Shown: positions 1 to 9,532 of the stretch, in pieces | How the letters are laid out: every line of letters starts with the position of its first letter | Numbering within the stretch: the first letter of the stretch is position 1 | Source: Entoloma clypeatum | Taxonomy: Eukaryota; Basidiomycota; Agaricomycetes; Agaricales; Entolomataceae | Reading direction: 5' to 3' | Assembly (NCBI GenBank): GCA_963565915.1 | Contig: OY751495.1 | Span: 2,542,001-2,606,000, forward strand | DNA length: 64,000 nucleotides | Translations under genes and position numbers: made by a program | Notes under the pieces: model-generated | The model's input: only the letters and a program-made list of their open reading frames with translations | What the model was told of the DNA's origin: nothing | Database searches by the model: none

Positions 1-1284
1 ATGACTCTGCTTTTCTCAGCACAAACCAGGAATACATGCTGAAACGAAGGAAGTGAGTCTGGGGATGAGCACGAGTGATATCTCTATCACACACACAAAC
101 ACCAAACACAACAACGAAGACTGAACAAGTCTCGCGATGTGTACTTCTCAATTGATATAGTTCGGGGTGATGAGTGGGATCACTCAGGATGCGACTCTTC
201 CAAACAACAATTGAATAACTCGTTGAGCGATGGCTCGATAGGTCTCGAACAAGACTTAGAGATAGTTCTCAATAGATAATGAACCGAGGTTTGTGATTTC
301 CAAACCAACAAGACTTCGCGAACACGATCTTGACCAAATACGAACACGACAATGACCAATACGACCGATAGATAACACAATTTGACGATTGACAAGTTCT
401 CGAACACACAAAACACAATTGCGACTGACTTCCAATGCAAACCAAATGATCTTGAGGCTTCAATGATACTCGCGAACGACGACAGATGCACAAGACAAAT
501 GCTATCAATTCTGGGGCACAATCTAACCTAACCTATCTATGACGAAACTATGAGACTTTATACATGAGCTGCAATAAATATAGAAAAGGGATGCATGTGG
601 TCTCGCTAAGGGGTATCCAGTCAAGTGAGCCTTTGCTAGAGACGTCGTGATGTGTCCATGTGGTTGACAATGCGACAGGTATGTTCTTTTCTCCATTTTC
701 TACCTCTATCATGCTTGTGAGGACACTATTCCACTATCTCAGTCTATTGATACACCTCGCGACGATGCCAATGAGTTACTGCGAGGTATCAGATGCTTTG
801 ATTAAGGGTCATCTCGGTAAGCAACCGATCCATATCAATATGTCTGCCATGTAATGCACATTGATCGTGGTGTATCAAACCTGATCTCGGTCTGTTCGAT
901 CCGATGTCATTGGCTATTCCCCATATGGACAATTTGGACGCGAAGCGAGGCGCACATTTGCCAAGCCTCTCGCGAGAATGTCTCCAGTCAAGCCCTCAAT
1001 GTATAGTAGACAGTGCTAGTGTCATTGATAAATCCAATATAACCAATCTCCTTGTTTCGCGCTTCGTTTGGAGAGATACTTGATAGTCTTATCTATCTCG
1101 CGAGGCGATCCCATGGCTCTCGAGTATCATAGCTAAGCCCATAGTGGTGACCAGCGCTATGTCCTACATTGCCATGGTCTCTAAATGCTTTAAAATCTCT
1201 CTCTAACGTCGCCACTAAGTCCTCAGAATCAGAGCTCATCTAGGACTCTCTACATCCCTTAGAGATAGTGTGAAATGATGCAAA
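1..1284. other. unassigned, probably decayed repeat sequence
   Basis: No reading frame here gives a recognisable protein and I see no splice-supported gene. The stretch ends directly upstream of the copia reverse-transcriptase remnant and is full of short stops in all frames. It may be the eroded front part of that element or other repeat debris. I see no LTR start, primer-binding site or tRNA-like structure in it. Confidence 0.4.
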
Positions 1285-2247
1285 ATGCGCAGATTTAGGC
1301 CTAGACACATCGCGGCCCTATCAACGCTAGAGAAAAAGAAGGCCTTCATGACAACATGGGAATGTAGGGACCTAGGGCATCTGGTGTCTGATGGGGAACG
1401 GAAGGAATTTCTCTCAATCCAGATAAGGCAACATGGGAAGAGGATCTTCATTGATCAAGTACCTTACCTTGAGAAAATTCTCGCACATATGGGGATGAGC
1501 GAATCCAATGCCACCCATACCCCACTCCTGACAGGCTACAAACCCATGAAGTCTGAAGATGAACCCAATGCGGAACTCAGATCCAAGTACCAATCTGTTA
1601 TCGGATCACTATTGTACTTAATGATCGGGACGAGACCCGACATTTGTTTCGCCATGATCAAAATGTCCCAATTCTCTGCAAACCCTACCAAACGCCATTT
1701 AGAAGTGGCTAGGGATATTTGCAGGTATTTGAGGGCAACAAAAGATTACGCGATCATGTACGATGGTGATTCTGGGAAAGGAATCTACGCATTTACAGAC
1801 TCTGATTGGGCATCAGATGAAAACACCAGGAAGTCCACCACTGGTTACTTCATATCACTGGCGTCTGGAGCAGTAACATGGGTTTCATCAGCGCAGAAAA
1901 CCATTGCCCTCTCTTCCACGGAAGCAGAATACATGGCGCTATCAGATTGCAGTCGCGCAGTAACATGGCTTAGAAGCATGCTTGCCAAACTTGGGATGCA
2001 GATCGGATCAGTCCTGATCTATGGAGATAACAATGGCTCTGTCTTTATCGCATCCAACCCTGTAACTGAAAAGCAGTCCAAGCACATCGACGTGCGATTC
2101 CACTTCGTCAGAGAAAAAGTATCCGAAGGCATCATTACAGTCGAATTCATCAAAGGAGTGAATAACCCTGCAGACCTTTTAACTAAGAATCTGGGGAAAA
2201 TCCTCTTTAACAAGTTTATCCCATACTTTGGACTACTTAAAAATTAG
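1285..2247 (+). pseudogene. copia reverse transcriptase C-terminus and RNase H (fragment)
   Basis: This 320-codon open frame encodes the end of a copia-type polyprotein. Homology-like sequence begins around residue 18 (KKKAFMTTWECRDLG), so the first methionine is not a real start. The thumb-side motif IGSLLYLMIGTRPDICFA is near residue 107. The RNase H core follows: TDSDWASDENTRKSTTGY near residue 172, then SSTEAEYMAL, then YGDNNG, and the copia terminal signature KHIDVRFHFVRE / NPADLLTK. The frame stops about 70 bases before the 3' LTR, as usual in copia elements. The polymerase active site and all upstream domains are missing, so it is a truncated relic although the frame is still open. The family call is secure. 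Confidence 0.85.
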
Positions 2248-2316
2248 GCCAAGAAAAAAGTACCTATATGGGAAAAAGTAAGATGTATTTAGAAGTATGT
2301 ACTAAATATGGGGGGG

Positions 2317-2627
2317 TGTTGAAACTTTTCCATCATGTAGATTAGATTAGATTATATTATATCATGTGACCTTAGACATCTTCAATTATATACTTATTTG
2401 GTTGGTACAAACAGTAGTACGGTATATAAGACCAGGAAACTGATAATATCAACAAGTTGTCTCTTGACTCTTAACCAGCTCCATCGCTCTCATCAGCCTC
2501 AACTGCTCTCACCAGCCTCACCCACCCAAACCATGTAAGTGGCTAGAACGGTTGAAGTAGAGTACTTCCACACTGTAGCTGTGTTGCTCAGTATGCCTGT
2601 GGCTAGCGCCCAGGTGGAACTTCAACA
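2317..2627 (+). repeat. copia 3' LTR
   Basis: The 311-bp segment follows a G-rich polypurine tract and is bounded by TGTTGAA at the left and TTCAACA at the right, a perfect 7-bp terminal inverted repeat. It has a TATA box (2423-2430) about 110 bp in, leaving room for R and U5. The right boundary rests only on the inverted terminus, because no second LTR is present for comparison. Confidence 0.6.
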
Positions 2628-2989
2628 GAGTATACATCGCATCCATAATCGAGTCGTTTGTGTTTTCGATTTTCAGCGCCAAATTTTTGTGGATGTTTGA
2701 ATTTTTATCCAGATGTTTGTCATGTTGCTCCAGAATTGGATAGAAACGGAGGGGTCTCTTTCTCGACCTCCTAGGAAGGATATGGTGGCTGGGAGACAGA
2801 TGCGGGATGAGTTGGAGAGGCTTGTTGATGGCGGCGGAGAAGGGAGTGTGTAGTAAGTATTTGGCGATCAACGAAGTCACGCAATTTCGCACACAACTTG
2901 ACTTGCGCAACACCTTGTCATTGGGAAGCCCGGGCTCAGGCCAGGGCTTTGGGCTTGAAGAGATGTCAAGCCAGGCCCTGAGCCTCTTC
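2628..2989. other. spacer with short AGCCC/GGCTT-rich repeat at its right end
   Basis: No convincing gene. About 2925-2989 is a GC-rich degenerate palindromic stretch of GGGCTT / AGCCC words. It is interrupted by the outer gypsy element and resumes at 15682-15770. The left part has a short open stretch (about 2716-2850) that I cannot assign. Confidence 0.4.
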
Positions 2990-3215
2990 TGTTACGGACT
3001 TACTGGTTTGTATGTTACGCACTGTTCCCTTGCATTGTACCTTCATCATTTCTTTGACTCATCGGACCGCTTATTCATTTACCTTTACTCTACCATTCTC
3101 CTTTAGTATACTTCGCTCCCGCGCTGACTCGCATTCCGCAGTAGAGATTACTCAGTCCGCAGTCGTCTGACTCACTTCGCACTGCCTTCCGCAGTTACTG
3201 ACTCATTCGCACTGC
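2990..3215 (+). repeat. outer gypsy 5' LTR, left part
   Basis: Matches 15289-15514 of the 3' LTR apart from a few transitions. It ends in actgc, the 5-bp target site duplicated by the inner element. Together with 9321-9482 it reconstitutes a 388-bp LTR. Confidence 0.95.
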
Positions 3216-3649
3216 TGTAAGGGCGACCTTACGATCCAAGACTCAAACTCAGATACTTGCAAGGGAGATCCGAAGTTTAGATTGAGCAGTCTAATAAGTA
3301 ATACAACACATACCTTGCAAGGGAGATCCGAAGAGAAAGTTCTAAGGATTCCCCTGCAAGCTAGCTGCGATAAATAGTAAAATGAGATATGAAATAAGAG
3401 ATAAAACGAGACACATGAATGATGAGCAATGATCGGGAGTAGCGATGAAGGATGAATGGAAACAAGATGAATGATAGTACCTGCGATCCGACGTGCGGAG
3501 TAGCGGATGGGGGCGGAGTCGTCAGATGCGGAGAGGCGGATAAGATGTCGGAGACAGCGGATACGATCGGAGGACGTCGGAGATGGTGGAATAGAAAGGA
3601 AAGGAGGAAAGTAAAGGAAAAGTGAAAAGTGAAAGTGGTTGCCCTTACA
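3216..3649 (-). repeat. inner gypsy 3' LTR
   Basis: 434 bp, TGTA...TACA, apparently identical to 8882-9315. It contains two copies of a 20-bp word (cttgcaagggagatccgaag) and a CGGAG/CGGAT-rich U3. Confidence 0.95.
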
Positions 3650-3660
3650 TCACCCCCCCT

Positions 3661-6600
3661 TCAAGGCACGGCGTCTCGACGTGTCAGGCGAAACGAGTCG
3701 AATATCGCAGCGGAGATCCGACGCGGAGCTCCCGGATGACGTCGGTAGAAGTCGCGGACTAGGCGCGGAGCGTGGACATTGTCTTCTGCTTCCCAGGAAT
3801 TCTCTTCGTAGCCATATCCCTTCCATTTGACCAAGAATTGAAGCTTGCCTCGATGCAGTCGGCTGTCCAAGAGGTTTTCAACATCATACTCCAATTCTTC
3901 TCCCACTACCGTCGGAGGCGGAGGAGAGCGGACTTGGCGTCGGAAAGGGTCGTCGGGAACTAATGAAAGTTTGACGACGTGGAATACTGGGTGAATGCGG
4001 GACATGGAAGGGGGAAGGCGAAGTTCGTAGGCATGTGTTCCGACAGGTCGGACCACTGGGAAAGGGCCTACGTACCGATGTGCAAGTTTTTTTGTGGGTC
4101 GGGTGGTTTTGAGGTCCGATGAGTCTAAAAAGACCTTGTCCCCCGGGCGGAATGTCGGAGTGGTGCTCCGATGCTGGTTGTAGTATCGCGCCATGTCGTC
4201 CTTTGCCTTTGTTAGTGCTGCGCAAGCCTCTTCCAGAGCGGACTTCATCCGCTCGCTGAAATCCGCTACCGCCTCGATTTCCGTCCGCTTCTCGCGAGGT
4301 TCGAATCCCATGCGCGGATGGCGGCCGGTGTCAATGTAGAACGGAGTTTGACGTGTCGATGCGTGAACATGGTTGTTGTATGCAAATTCAGCCATCGGAA
4401 GCCATTCGTCCCAATCATCTTGACGTTCATTGACGAATAGGCGAAGATATTGTTCCAATCCTTGATTGACCCGCTCCGTCTGTCCGTCCGACTGCGGATG
4501 GTAGGCTGTCGAGGCAGCAATCTTAATGCCAAGTAGCCTATATAGTTCGCGCGTGAACTTGGCGACAAACTGTGGTCCGCGGTCGGAGACAATGGCCTCC
4601 GGTAGTCCGTGGAGTTTCCAGACGTTTTGAATATAGGAGCGTGCAGTCCCGAGTGCGGAGATGTCGGAGTGCGTCGGGATGAAGTGTCCCCGCTTCCCTA
4701 CTGAGTCCACTACCACCATGATAGCGTCGTAGCCGTGGGCTTCTGGTAGTTCAGTAATGAAGTCAACACTGGTTACTTGCCACCGCTCCGTGGGGACCGG
4801 TAGTGGATTGAGCTCTCCGGAGGGCGGAGTGCGTCGGACCTTGGTGCGGAGGCATGAGTCGCATGTCTTGCAATATTGACCTATTAAACGAGACATGTGT
4901 GGCCACCAGTAATTGCGCGACACCAGTTCCAAGGTTTTCCACCGTCCCGGATGTCCGGCCACCGGAGTGTCGTGGTGTTGTGTGAGGATCCGATGACGCA
5001 GTTGGGGATTATTAGGAACATAGATACGATCCCTGAAGTAGAGCAAACCTTCCGCTTGCCTCCACTCCGCACTTCGGACGGACCCCGCTCCGACGGTCGG
5101 AAGGGATCTGACGACCTCCGCCACACTATCCTCCAGTAGCCCCTCTCGGATTCCCTGTCGGACCTGACAGAGGACGTCGCGTTCTTCCCCTTGAACAGTT
5201 ACCCCACGCATTGCTCGCACTGCAAACAATTCTGGTCGAAGAAGGATGATGTTTTCGTTGTCCCGCGATCCGTCTCCGTGGTCCGCTCGTCGGGACAAAG
5301 CGTCGGACTTGCCCATTGACTTTCCAGGTCGATGGTGCATTTTAAAATCGAAACGAGCGAGGTATAAGGACCATCTAGCTTGTCGTCGATTTAGTTTTTG
5401 AGCTGTCATGAAGTACTCAAGATTTTTGTGGTCCGTCCAAATCTCCACTGTCTTCTCCGCTCCTTCAAGGAAGTGCCTCCACTCCTCTAATGCGCGGACC
5501 ACTGCCAACATCTCCTTGTCATAGATCTCGTAGTTGCGTTCCACCGGACTGAGGCTTTTGGAATAGAATGCGACAGGGTGCCACTTACCGTCCTCTGTTG
5601 GTTGGGACAGTACTGCTCCGGTTGCAAAGTCCGAGCTATCCGCTTCTACCCGCCACTCCTTTCGATGATCAGCTAAGACCAGGATCGGAGCGGATGTAAT
5701 CCTCCGCTTCAACTCCGCAAATGCGGACACTTCTCCTTCCTTCCAAGACCAGAGGTGCCCCTTCTTCGTGAGCTCGAAAAGAGGGCGCGCGATGTCCGAA
5801 AACCCTTCAATAAAACGGCGATAGAAGTTAGTGAACCCCAGAAAGGACTGTACTTCTCGGACGTTTGTCGGAGCAGGCCACTCCGCGACCCCCGCTACTT
5901 TCACCGGATCCATCTCTACGCGTCCTTGTTCAATAATAAGGCCTAAGTATTCAATGCGCGTTTGCTCAAACTCGCATTTCTCTGGTTTTAGATAGAGTTT
6001 GTGTTCGCGAAGTCGTTCCAGTACAATCCGTGTGACCCTCCGATGTTCCGCAAGGGTCTCCGTGAAGATGAGTATATCGTCAAGGTAAACACAAACTACA
6101 CCTTCAGTGATAAGGTCCTGAAAGATCTCGTTCATCATAGTCTGGAATGTGGATGGACTATTAGTGAGGCCGAAGAACATCACCAATGGTTCATAGAGTC
6201 CGCGATTGGTCCGAAAAGCGGCCTTCCACTCGTCTCCGGGCTTTATCCGTACATTGTTGTAACCCCAGCGGATGTCGAGTTTGGTGAAGTATTGAGCGCG
6301 TTGAAGTTTATTGATCAGTTCGGATATGAGCGGAAGCGGATACTTGTTTTTGATAGTTTTGGAATTGAGTGACCGGTAGTCTTGTACAAGACGAAGGGAG
6401 CCATCCTTTTTCTTGATATAGAACACCGGAGATGCCATCGGAGACTTGGAAGGGCGGATCCGACCAGTTGCAAGGTTTTCCTCCAAAAATGCGTCGAGTT
6501 CTTTCTGTTCGTTCGGGGCGAGCGGATATACCTTACAACCCGCCGGAGAGGCGTCCGGAACAAGTTCAATGGCGTGGTCCCACGTCCGCTCTTCCGGTAA

Positions 6601-7731
6601 GGTGTCGAAAGAGGTCTTTGAGAATACGTCTTCGAAATCAAACAAGTGGTCTGGTACGGAATCGCGGAAAGATTTGGGTTTCTGGTTACTGAGGAAGGCC
6701 TCCGATAGACGTTGCGAGATATTGGATGAAGCGCGGATGAACTCCGCCTCCGCAGGTACTGTTCCGACAAAAAGGCGGTCTCCCTCCTCAAACTCATCCT
6801 CTTCCTCATCGTCTTCCGCTAACTCCTCCGTTTCTTCTCCTTCTGTGACATCCTCCACCCATGGGCCGCGTGGAGCCTCCTCCTCTAGACCGGACGTCGG
6901 AGTGGAACCCATCCGACAGGCTCGGATGCGGACTTGTTCGAACTTCCGCTCCTTCCGCTCTTGGGCTGCCTCCTGTTGGCATGTCCGACATCGTGCAGGA
7001 CACCGGCTCATCTTCACTTCCCCTGAAGTCCAATCTACCTCGGGGTTGTGTTCTTTGAGCCAAGTGAAGCCTAACACGATTTCTTGTTTTCCCAAACTTG
7101 TGACTGCAAGCTGGGTCCGTTCCGAGTGATCCCGATAGCGGAGCACTACGTCCAACACCTCCGTTATTGCTCCGGCCTCATTCGGAGTTCCGTCGATGTT
7201 GTATACCGGAATTGCGCGTTGTAGTTTTCGAGTAGAGAGTCGGTGTTTCTCGACCAGAGTACGTTCAATAAACGATCCTGTTGCCCCACTGTCGAGTAAG
7301 GCCTTTTGTGATAGTATGTCTTTAGTGTCGGTAGTTTCGAGAACTATGTCTAGTTCGAGGGAATTGTCGGAGCGAGCGGCTGCGGCGAGAACATATTGTT
7401 TTGGAAGCCGCCGCTCCCACTTAGAGAAGCGGATGCGGATAGGGTTTGCGGAGTTGGGTGCGACTATAGGATCGTTTGCAGGCTTAGAGATGGAGGGTAT
7501 AGGATCATATTGTTCCATAAATAAGGCAGCATAACGATTTTTAGTAGACAACGAGGGCGCACTGTTCACTCGTTGTGAGGAGGAAAATCCTCCTGTCCTC
7601 CCTCCGACTCCGCAGACTCCGTGGGCGGAACGGAGTTGCCTTCCGCCGCGTCCTTGACCACGAGTTGTTCCATGATAAACTCGTCTTGTTCCTCCATCGT
7701 CATGAATCGGACGTCGAAGCGAAGGGGGCAT
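3661..7731 (-). CDS. pol: gypsy Pol polyprotein (protease-RT-RNase H-integrase-chromodomain)
   Basis: Open frame of 1,356 codons. In order I see the aspartic protease motif LLDSGATGSF (about residue 145), reverse transcriptase with YLDD at about 549-552, RNase H (EADSSDFATGAVLSQ, about 690), and the integrase zinc-binding H-H-C-C region with YCKTCDSCLRTK. The integrase core (VDFITELP, SDRGPQF, GQTERVNQGLEQYL) follows, then a C-terminal chromodomain (FLVKWKGYGYEENSWE). The chromodomain marks it as a chromovirus. The first ~48 codons overlap gag in the -1 frame, so translation is expected as a Gag-Pol fusion and the first ATG is probably not used. No internal stop or frameshift is seen. The stop lies against the polypurine tract. 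Confidence 0.95.
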   Translation of the reverse strand: MPPSLRRPIHDDGGTRRVYHGTTRGQGRGGRQLRSAHGVCGVGGRTGGFSSSQRVNSAPSLSTKNRYAALFMEQYDPIPSISKPANDPIVAPNSANPIRIRFSKWERRLPKQYVLAAAARSDNSLELDIVLETTDTKDILSQKALLDSGATGSFIERTLVEKHRLSTRKLQRAIPVYNIDGTPNEAGAITEVLDVVLRYRDHSERTQLAVTSLGKQEIVLGFTWLKEHNPEVDWTSGEVKMSRCPARCRTCQQEAAQERKERKFEQVRIRACRMGSTPTSGLEEEAPRGPWVEDVTEGEETEELAEDDEEEDEFEEGDRLFVGTVPAEAEFIRASSNISQRLSEAFLSNQKPKSFRDSVPDHLFDFEDVFSKTSFDTLPEERTWDHAIELVPDASPAGCKVYPLAPNEQKELDAFLEENLATGRIRPSKSPMASPVFYIKKKDGSLRLVQDYRSLNSKTIKNKYPLPLISELINKLQRAQYFTKLDIRWGYNNVRIKPGDEWKAAFRTNRGLYEPLVMFFGLTNSPSTFQTMMNEIFQDLITEGVVCVYLDDILIFTETLAEHRRVTRIVLERLREHKLYLKPEKCEFEQTRIEYLGLIIEQGRVEMDPVKVAGVAEWPAPTNVREVQSFLGFTNFYRRFIEGFSDIARPLFELTKKGHLWSWKEGEVSAFAELKRRITSAPILVLADHRKEWRVEADSSDFATGAVLSQPTEDGKWHPVAFYSKSLSPVERNYEIYDKEMLAVVRALEEWRHFLEGAEKTVEIWTDHKNLEYFMTAQKLNRRQARWSLYLARFDFKMHHRPGKSMGKSDALSRRADHGDGSRDNENIILLRPELFAVRAMRGVTVQGEERDVLCQVRQGIREGLLEDSVAEVVRSLPTVGAGSVRSAEWRQAEGLLYFRDRIYVPNNPQLRHRILTQHHDTPVAGHPGRWKTLELVSRNYWWPHMSRLIGQYCKTCDSCLRTKVRRTPPSGELNPLPVPTERWQVTSVDFITELPEAHGYDAIMVVVDSVGKRGHFIPTHSDISALGTARSYIQNVWKLHGLPEAIVSDRGPQFVAKFTRELYRLLGIKIAASTAYHPQSDGQTERVNQGLEQYLRLFVNERQDDWDEWLPMAEFAYNNHVHASTRQTPFYIDTGRHPRMGFEPREKRTEIEAVADFSERMKSALEEACAALTKAKDDMARYYNQHRSTTPTFRPGDKVFLDSSDLKTTRPTKKLAHRYVGPFPVVRPVGTHAYELRLPPSMSRIHPVFHVVKLSLVPDDPFRRQVRSPPPPTVVGEELEYDVENLLDSRLHRGKLQFLVKWKGYGYEENSWEAEDNVHAPRLVRDFYRRHPGAPRRISAAIFDSFRLTRRDAVP

Positions 7732-8720
7732 TCACGACTGAAGTGACCCGTTTTGTTACATCTGAAGCATGCATTGGCATTCTTGCCTTTGACGCGTGAA
7801 GTATCAATGTCCATTGCATTAGGGTCCCTTGTCGGCGGAGCGGTTGCGGATGCGAGCGGAGCTGGACGCGGAGTGAATGGAATGTAGGGGCGAGGGAATA
7901 CTGAGGTGCCAGGTACTCTTGGTCCGACGACGTTGCGGAAGGCAGATGTGCGGGTCGGAGCAGTGGCTTTGAAGGCTTTGTTGGCAATTCTATTGTCGTC
8001 GTTGACTCGTGCTGCAGAGTACCACTCATCGGGGTTGTCGTCCGCAGGCCGTCCGTGGGTCAGGGTGGCGATCTCGTTCTGAATGTCGGAACGGAGACCA
8101 TGGCGGAATTTGAGTACTATATTGGTATCCTCCTGATAGCCTGCTTTGTCAATGTAGTCTTTGAACTCGTCAATATAGGTCTCGACATCCCGTTGACCTT
8201 GATAATAGGATTCTCCTTCGAGGATCAGTCTCGCGTCCTGTTCCTCATTCTTCGGAGTGAACTCCGTTGTAAAGACGGCGCGGAAGTCCACCCAAGTCCG
8301 ATAAGGCGGAGCACCGGTCCTCCGCTCTTGTCGGATAATGCGATCCGCAAAGCGTGCTGCGCGTCCACTCTTCATGAAAGATAAGGCCCAATAAATTTTA
8401 GCGTGGTCGTCTGCGAACTGTTCCGGAGCCAGCCCCATAAACAATTCACAGGAGTTTAGAAAGGTCCAGCCATTTGCGCGCGATCCGTCGAAGTCTGACG
8501 GATTGGCGGGTTTTGCTCGACGCACGCCCGGATTGGCCGGAGCGAGCGGAGCAGGTGGAGGTGCGGGTGCGGGAGCAGGTGGGATAGGTGGCGGAGCTGG
8601 GGCAGGAATTGCGTTGAAGGCGAGGAGGAGTTGGTCAAGTTGAGTCGAGATATCAGCGAGAGTTTGACGTTGTTCCTGGAACTCGTGCTCGAGCTGTTCA
8701 AGGCGATTGGGGTCGTCCAT
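7566..8720 (-). CDS. gag: gypsy Gag capsid/nucleocapsid protein
   Basis: 384 codons, starting MDDPNRLEQLEHEFQEQRQ with a short coiled-coil-like N-terminus. A proline/alanine-rich linker follows (about 55-75), then the capsid region (WTFLNSCELFMGLAPEQFAD; ETYIDEFKDYIDKAGY). Near residue 316 is one CCHC zinc knuckle, CFRCNKTGHFSREC. The frame ends EDFPPHNE. The minus-strand heptamer GGATTTT at 7590-7584 lies in gag phase (G GAT TTT), 18 bases before the stop, and is the candidate -1 slip site leading into pol. The start is the first ATG in the frame, about 160 bases downstream of the LTR. Confidence 0.92.
   Translation of the reverse strand: MDDPNRLEQLEHEFQEQRQTLADISTQLDQLLLAFNAIPAPAPPPIPPAPAPAPPPAPLAPANPGVRRAKPANPSDFDGSRANGWTFLNSCELFMGLAPEQFADDHAKIYWALSFMKSGRAARFADRIIRQERRTGAPPYRTWVDFRAVFTTEFTPKNEEQDARLILEGESYYQGQRDVETYIDEFKDYIDKAGYQEDTNIVLKFRHGLRSDIQNEIATLTHGRPADDNPDEWYSAARVNDDNRIANKAFKATAPTRTSAFRNVVGPRVPGTSVFPRPYIPFTPRPAPLASATAPPTRDPNAMDIDTSRVKGKNANACFRCNKTGHFSRECPLRFDVRFMTMEEQDEFIMEQLVVKDAAEGNSVPPTESAESEGGQEDFPPHNE
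7584..7590 (-). promoter_or_regulatory. candidate -1 ribosomal frameshift heptamer (inner gag/pol)
   Basis: GGATTTT read in gag phase as G GAT TTT. Pol is in the -1 frame and open through this point. The same heptamer in the same phase occurs in the outer element (11116-11122). It resembles the G GAU UUA site described for a mouse retroviral pro-pol junction. No downstream pseudoknot was modelled. Confidence 0.6.
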
Positions 8721-8869
8721 TACTATGCGCGGAGCAGAATCACCGGTTACGGAGAGGTAATTAGAAGAACTGGAAGGGGTGTGAGATGTATCGGAGTCGG
8801 ACGCGGACGAAGCTACTCCGAAGCGCGGAATCGTGACAACGATGCAATCGGACCCGGTCCAATTAGATG

Positions 8870-8879
8870 AGAACTTTCT
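8870..8879 (-). other. self-priming primer-binding site (inner element)
   Basis: On the minus strand AGAAAGTTCT begins two bases after the 5' LTR end. It is perfectly complementary over 10 nt to AGAACTTTCT (9009-9000, minus strand) inside the LTR. That word starts 33 bases downstream of a TATTTATC box, where the RNA should start. This is the Tf1/sushi self-priming arrangement rather than a tRNA-primed one. Confidence 0.75.
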
Positions 8880-8881
8880 AC

Positions 8882-9315
8882 TGTAAGGGCGACCTTACGA
8901 TCCAAGACTCAAACTCAGATACTTGCAAGGGAGATCCGAAGTTTAGATTGAGCAGTCTAATAAGTAATACAACACATACCTTGCAAGGGAGATCCGAAGA
9001 GAAAGTTCTAAGGATTCCCCTGCAAGCTAGCTGCGATAAATAGTAAAATGAGATATGAAATAAGAGATAAAACGAGACACATGAATGATGAGCAATGATC
9101 GGGAGTAGCGATGAAGGATGAATGGAAACAAGATGAATGATAGTACCTGCGATCCGACGTGCGGAGTAGCGGATGGGGGCGGAGTCGTCAGATGCGGAGA
9201 GGCGGATAAGATGTCGGAGACAGCGGATACGATCGGAGGACGTCGGAGATGGTGGAATAGAAAGGAAAGGAGGAAAGTAAAGGAAAAGTGAAAAGTGAAA
9301 GTGGTTGCCCTTACA
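8882..9315 (-). repeat. inner gypsy 5' LTR
   Basis: 434 bp, apparently identical to 3216-3649. On the minus strand it holds a TATA-like TATTTATC at 9042-9035 and the predicted RNA start at 9009. This gives U3 of about 306 nt and R-U5 of about 128 nt. Confidence 0.95.
9035..9042 (-). promoter_or_regulatory. TATA box of the inner gypsy LTR
   Basis: TATTTATC on the minus strand, 33 bases upstream of the word AGAACTTTCT that pairs with the PBS. The spacing fits a TATA-directed start at that word. Confidence 0.55.
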
Positions 9316-9320
9316 ACTGC

Positions 9321-9482
9321 CTTCCGCAGCTACTGACTCACTCGCTACCGCTCGTAGCCAGTACTATATAAACCCCATGTACCATAGCTACATTCCTTAG
9401 ATTTAGCAATCACTTTGCTCTTCGCCTTTCCACTTTCCTGCATACTCTGCCCGAACCTTGGAACGGTTTGTTAAGCATAACA
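9321..9482 (+). repeat. outer gypsy 5' LTR, right part
   Basis: Continues the LTR interrupted at 3215 and corresponds to 15515-15676 of the 3' LTR. It contains TATATAAA at 9365-9372 and the predicted RNA start AGATTTAGCAA at 9399. Confidence 0.95.
9365..9372 (+). promoter_or_regulatory. TATA box of the outer gypsy LTR
   Basis: TATATAAA, 34 bases upstream of the word AGATTTAGCAA that is complementary to the PBS. The same box is at 15559-15566 in the 3' LTR. The inner insertion lies upstream of it, separating it from most of U3. Confidence 0.7.
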
Positions 9483-9484
9483 AG

Positions 9485-9495
9485 TTGCTAAATCT
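9485..9495 (+). other. self-priming primer-binding site (outer element)
   Basis: TTGCTAAATCT starts two bases after the LTR end and is the exact reverse complement of AGATTTAGCAA at 9399-9409. That is an 11-nt match to the predicted 5' end of the element's own RNA, as in Tf1. Confidence 0.8.
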
Positions 9496-9532
9496 CGTTA
9501 GGTTCACCCAGAGCGAAGAGAGCAACTACCAG

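Larger units (their letters stand above)
1285..2627 (+). mobile_element. 5'-truncated Ty1/copia LTR retrotransposon remnant
   Basis: The remnant holds the end of a copia polyprotein followed by a polypurine tract (about 2307-2316, a run of G) and a 3' LTR beginning TGTTGAA at 2317. The first bases of the LTR are the perfect inverse of TTCAACA at 2621-2627, and a TATATAAG lies at 2423. Only the C-terminal third of pol is readable. Gag, protease, integrase and the 5' LTR are not visible, so the copy is not autonomous. Confidence 0.75.
3216..9315 (-). mobile_element. Ty3/gypsy chromovirus, young intact element nested in the outer LTR
   Basis: A 6,100-bp element on the minus strand. Its two 434-bp LTRs (3216-3649 and 8882-9315) looked identical on reading. 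They begin TGTAAGGGC and end GCCCTTACA, and are flanked by the 5-bp duplication actgc (3211-3215, 9316-9320). Gag (384 codons) and pol (1,356-codon frame) are both open and overlap with a -1 offset. The polypurine tract (G run at 3653-3659 on the minus strand) abuts the 3' LTR and touches the pol stop. Identical LTRs and open frames mean a recent insertion, possibly still competent. Confidence 0.96.

Noticed and set aside
4290..4312. tRNA-like B-box word (ggttcgaatcc)
   Set aside because: It lies inside the intact inner pol coding sequence and no acceptor stem or A box is placed correctly around it.
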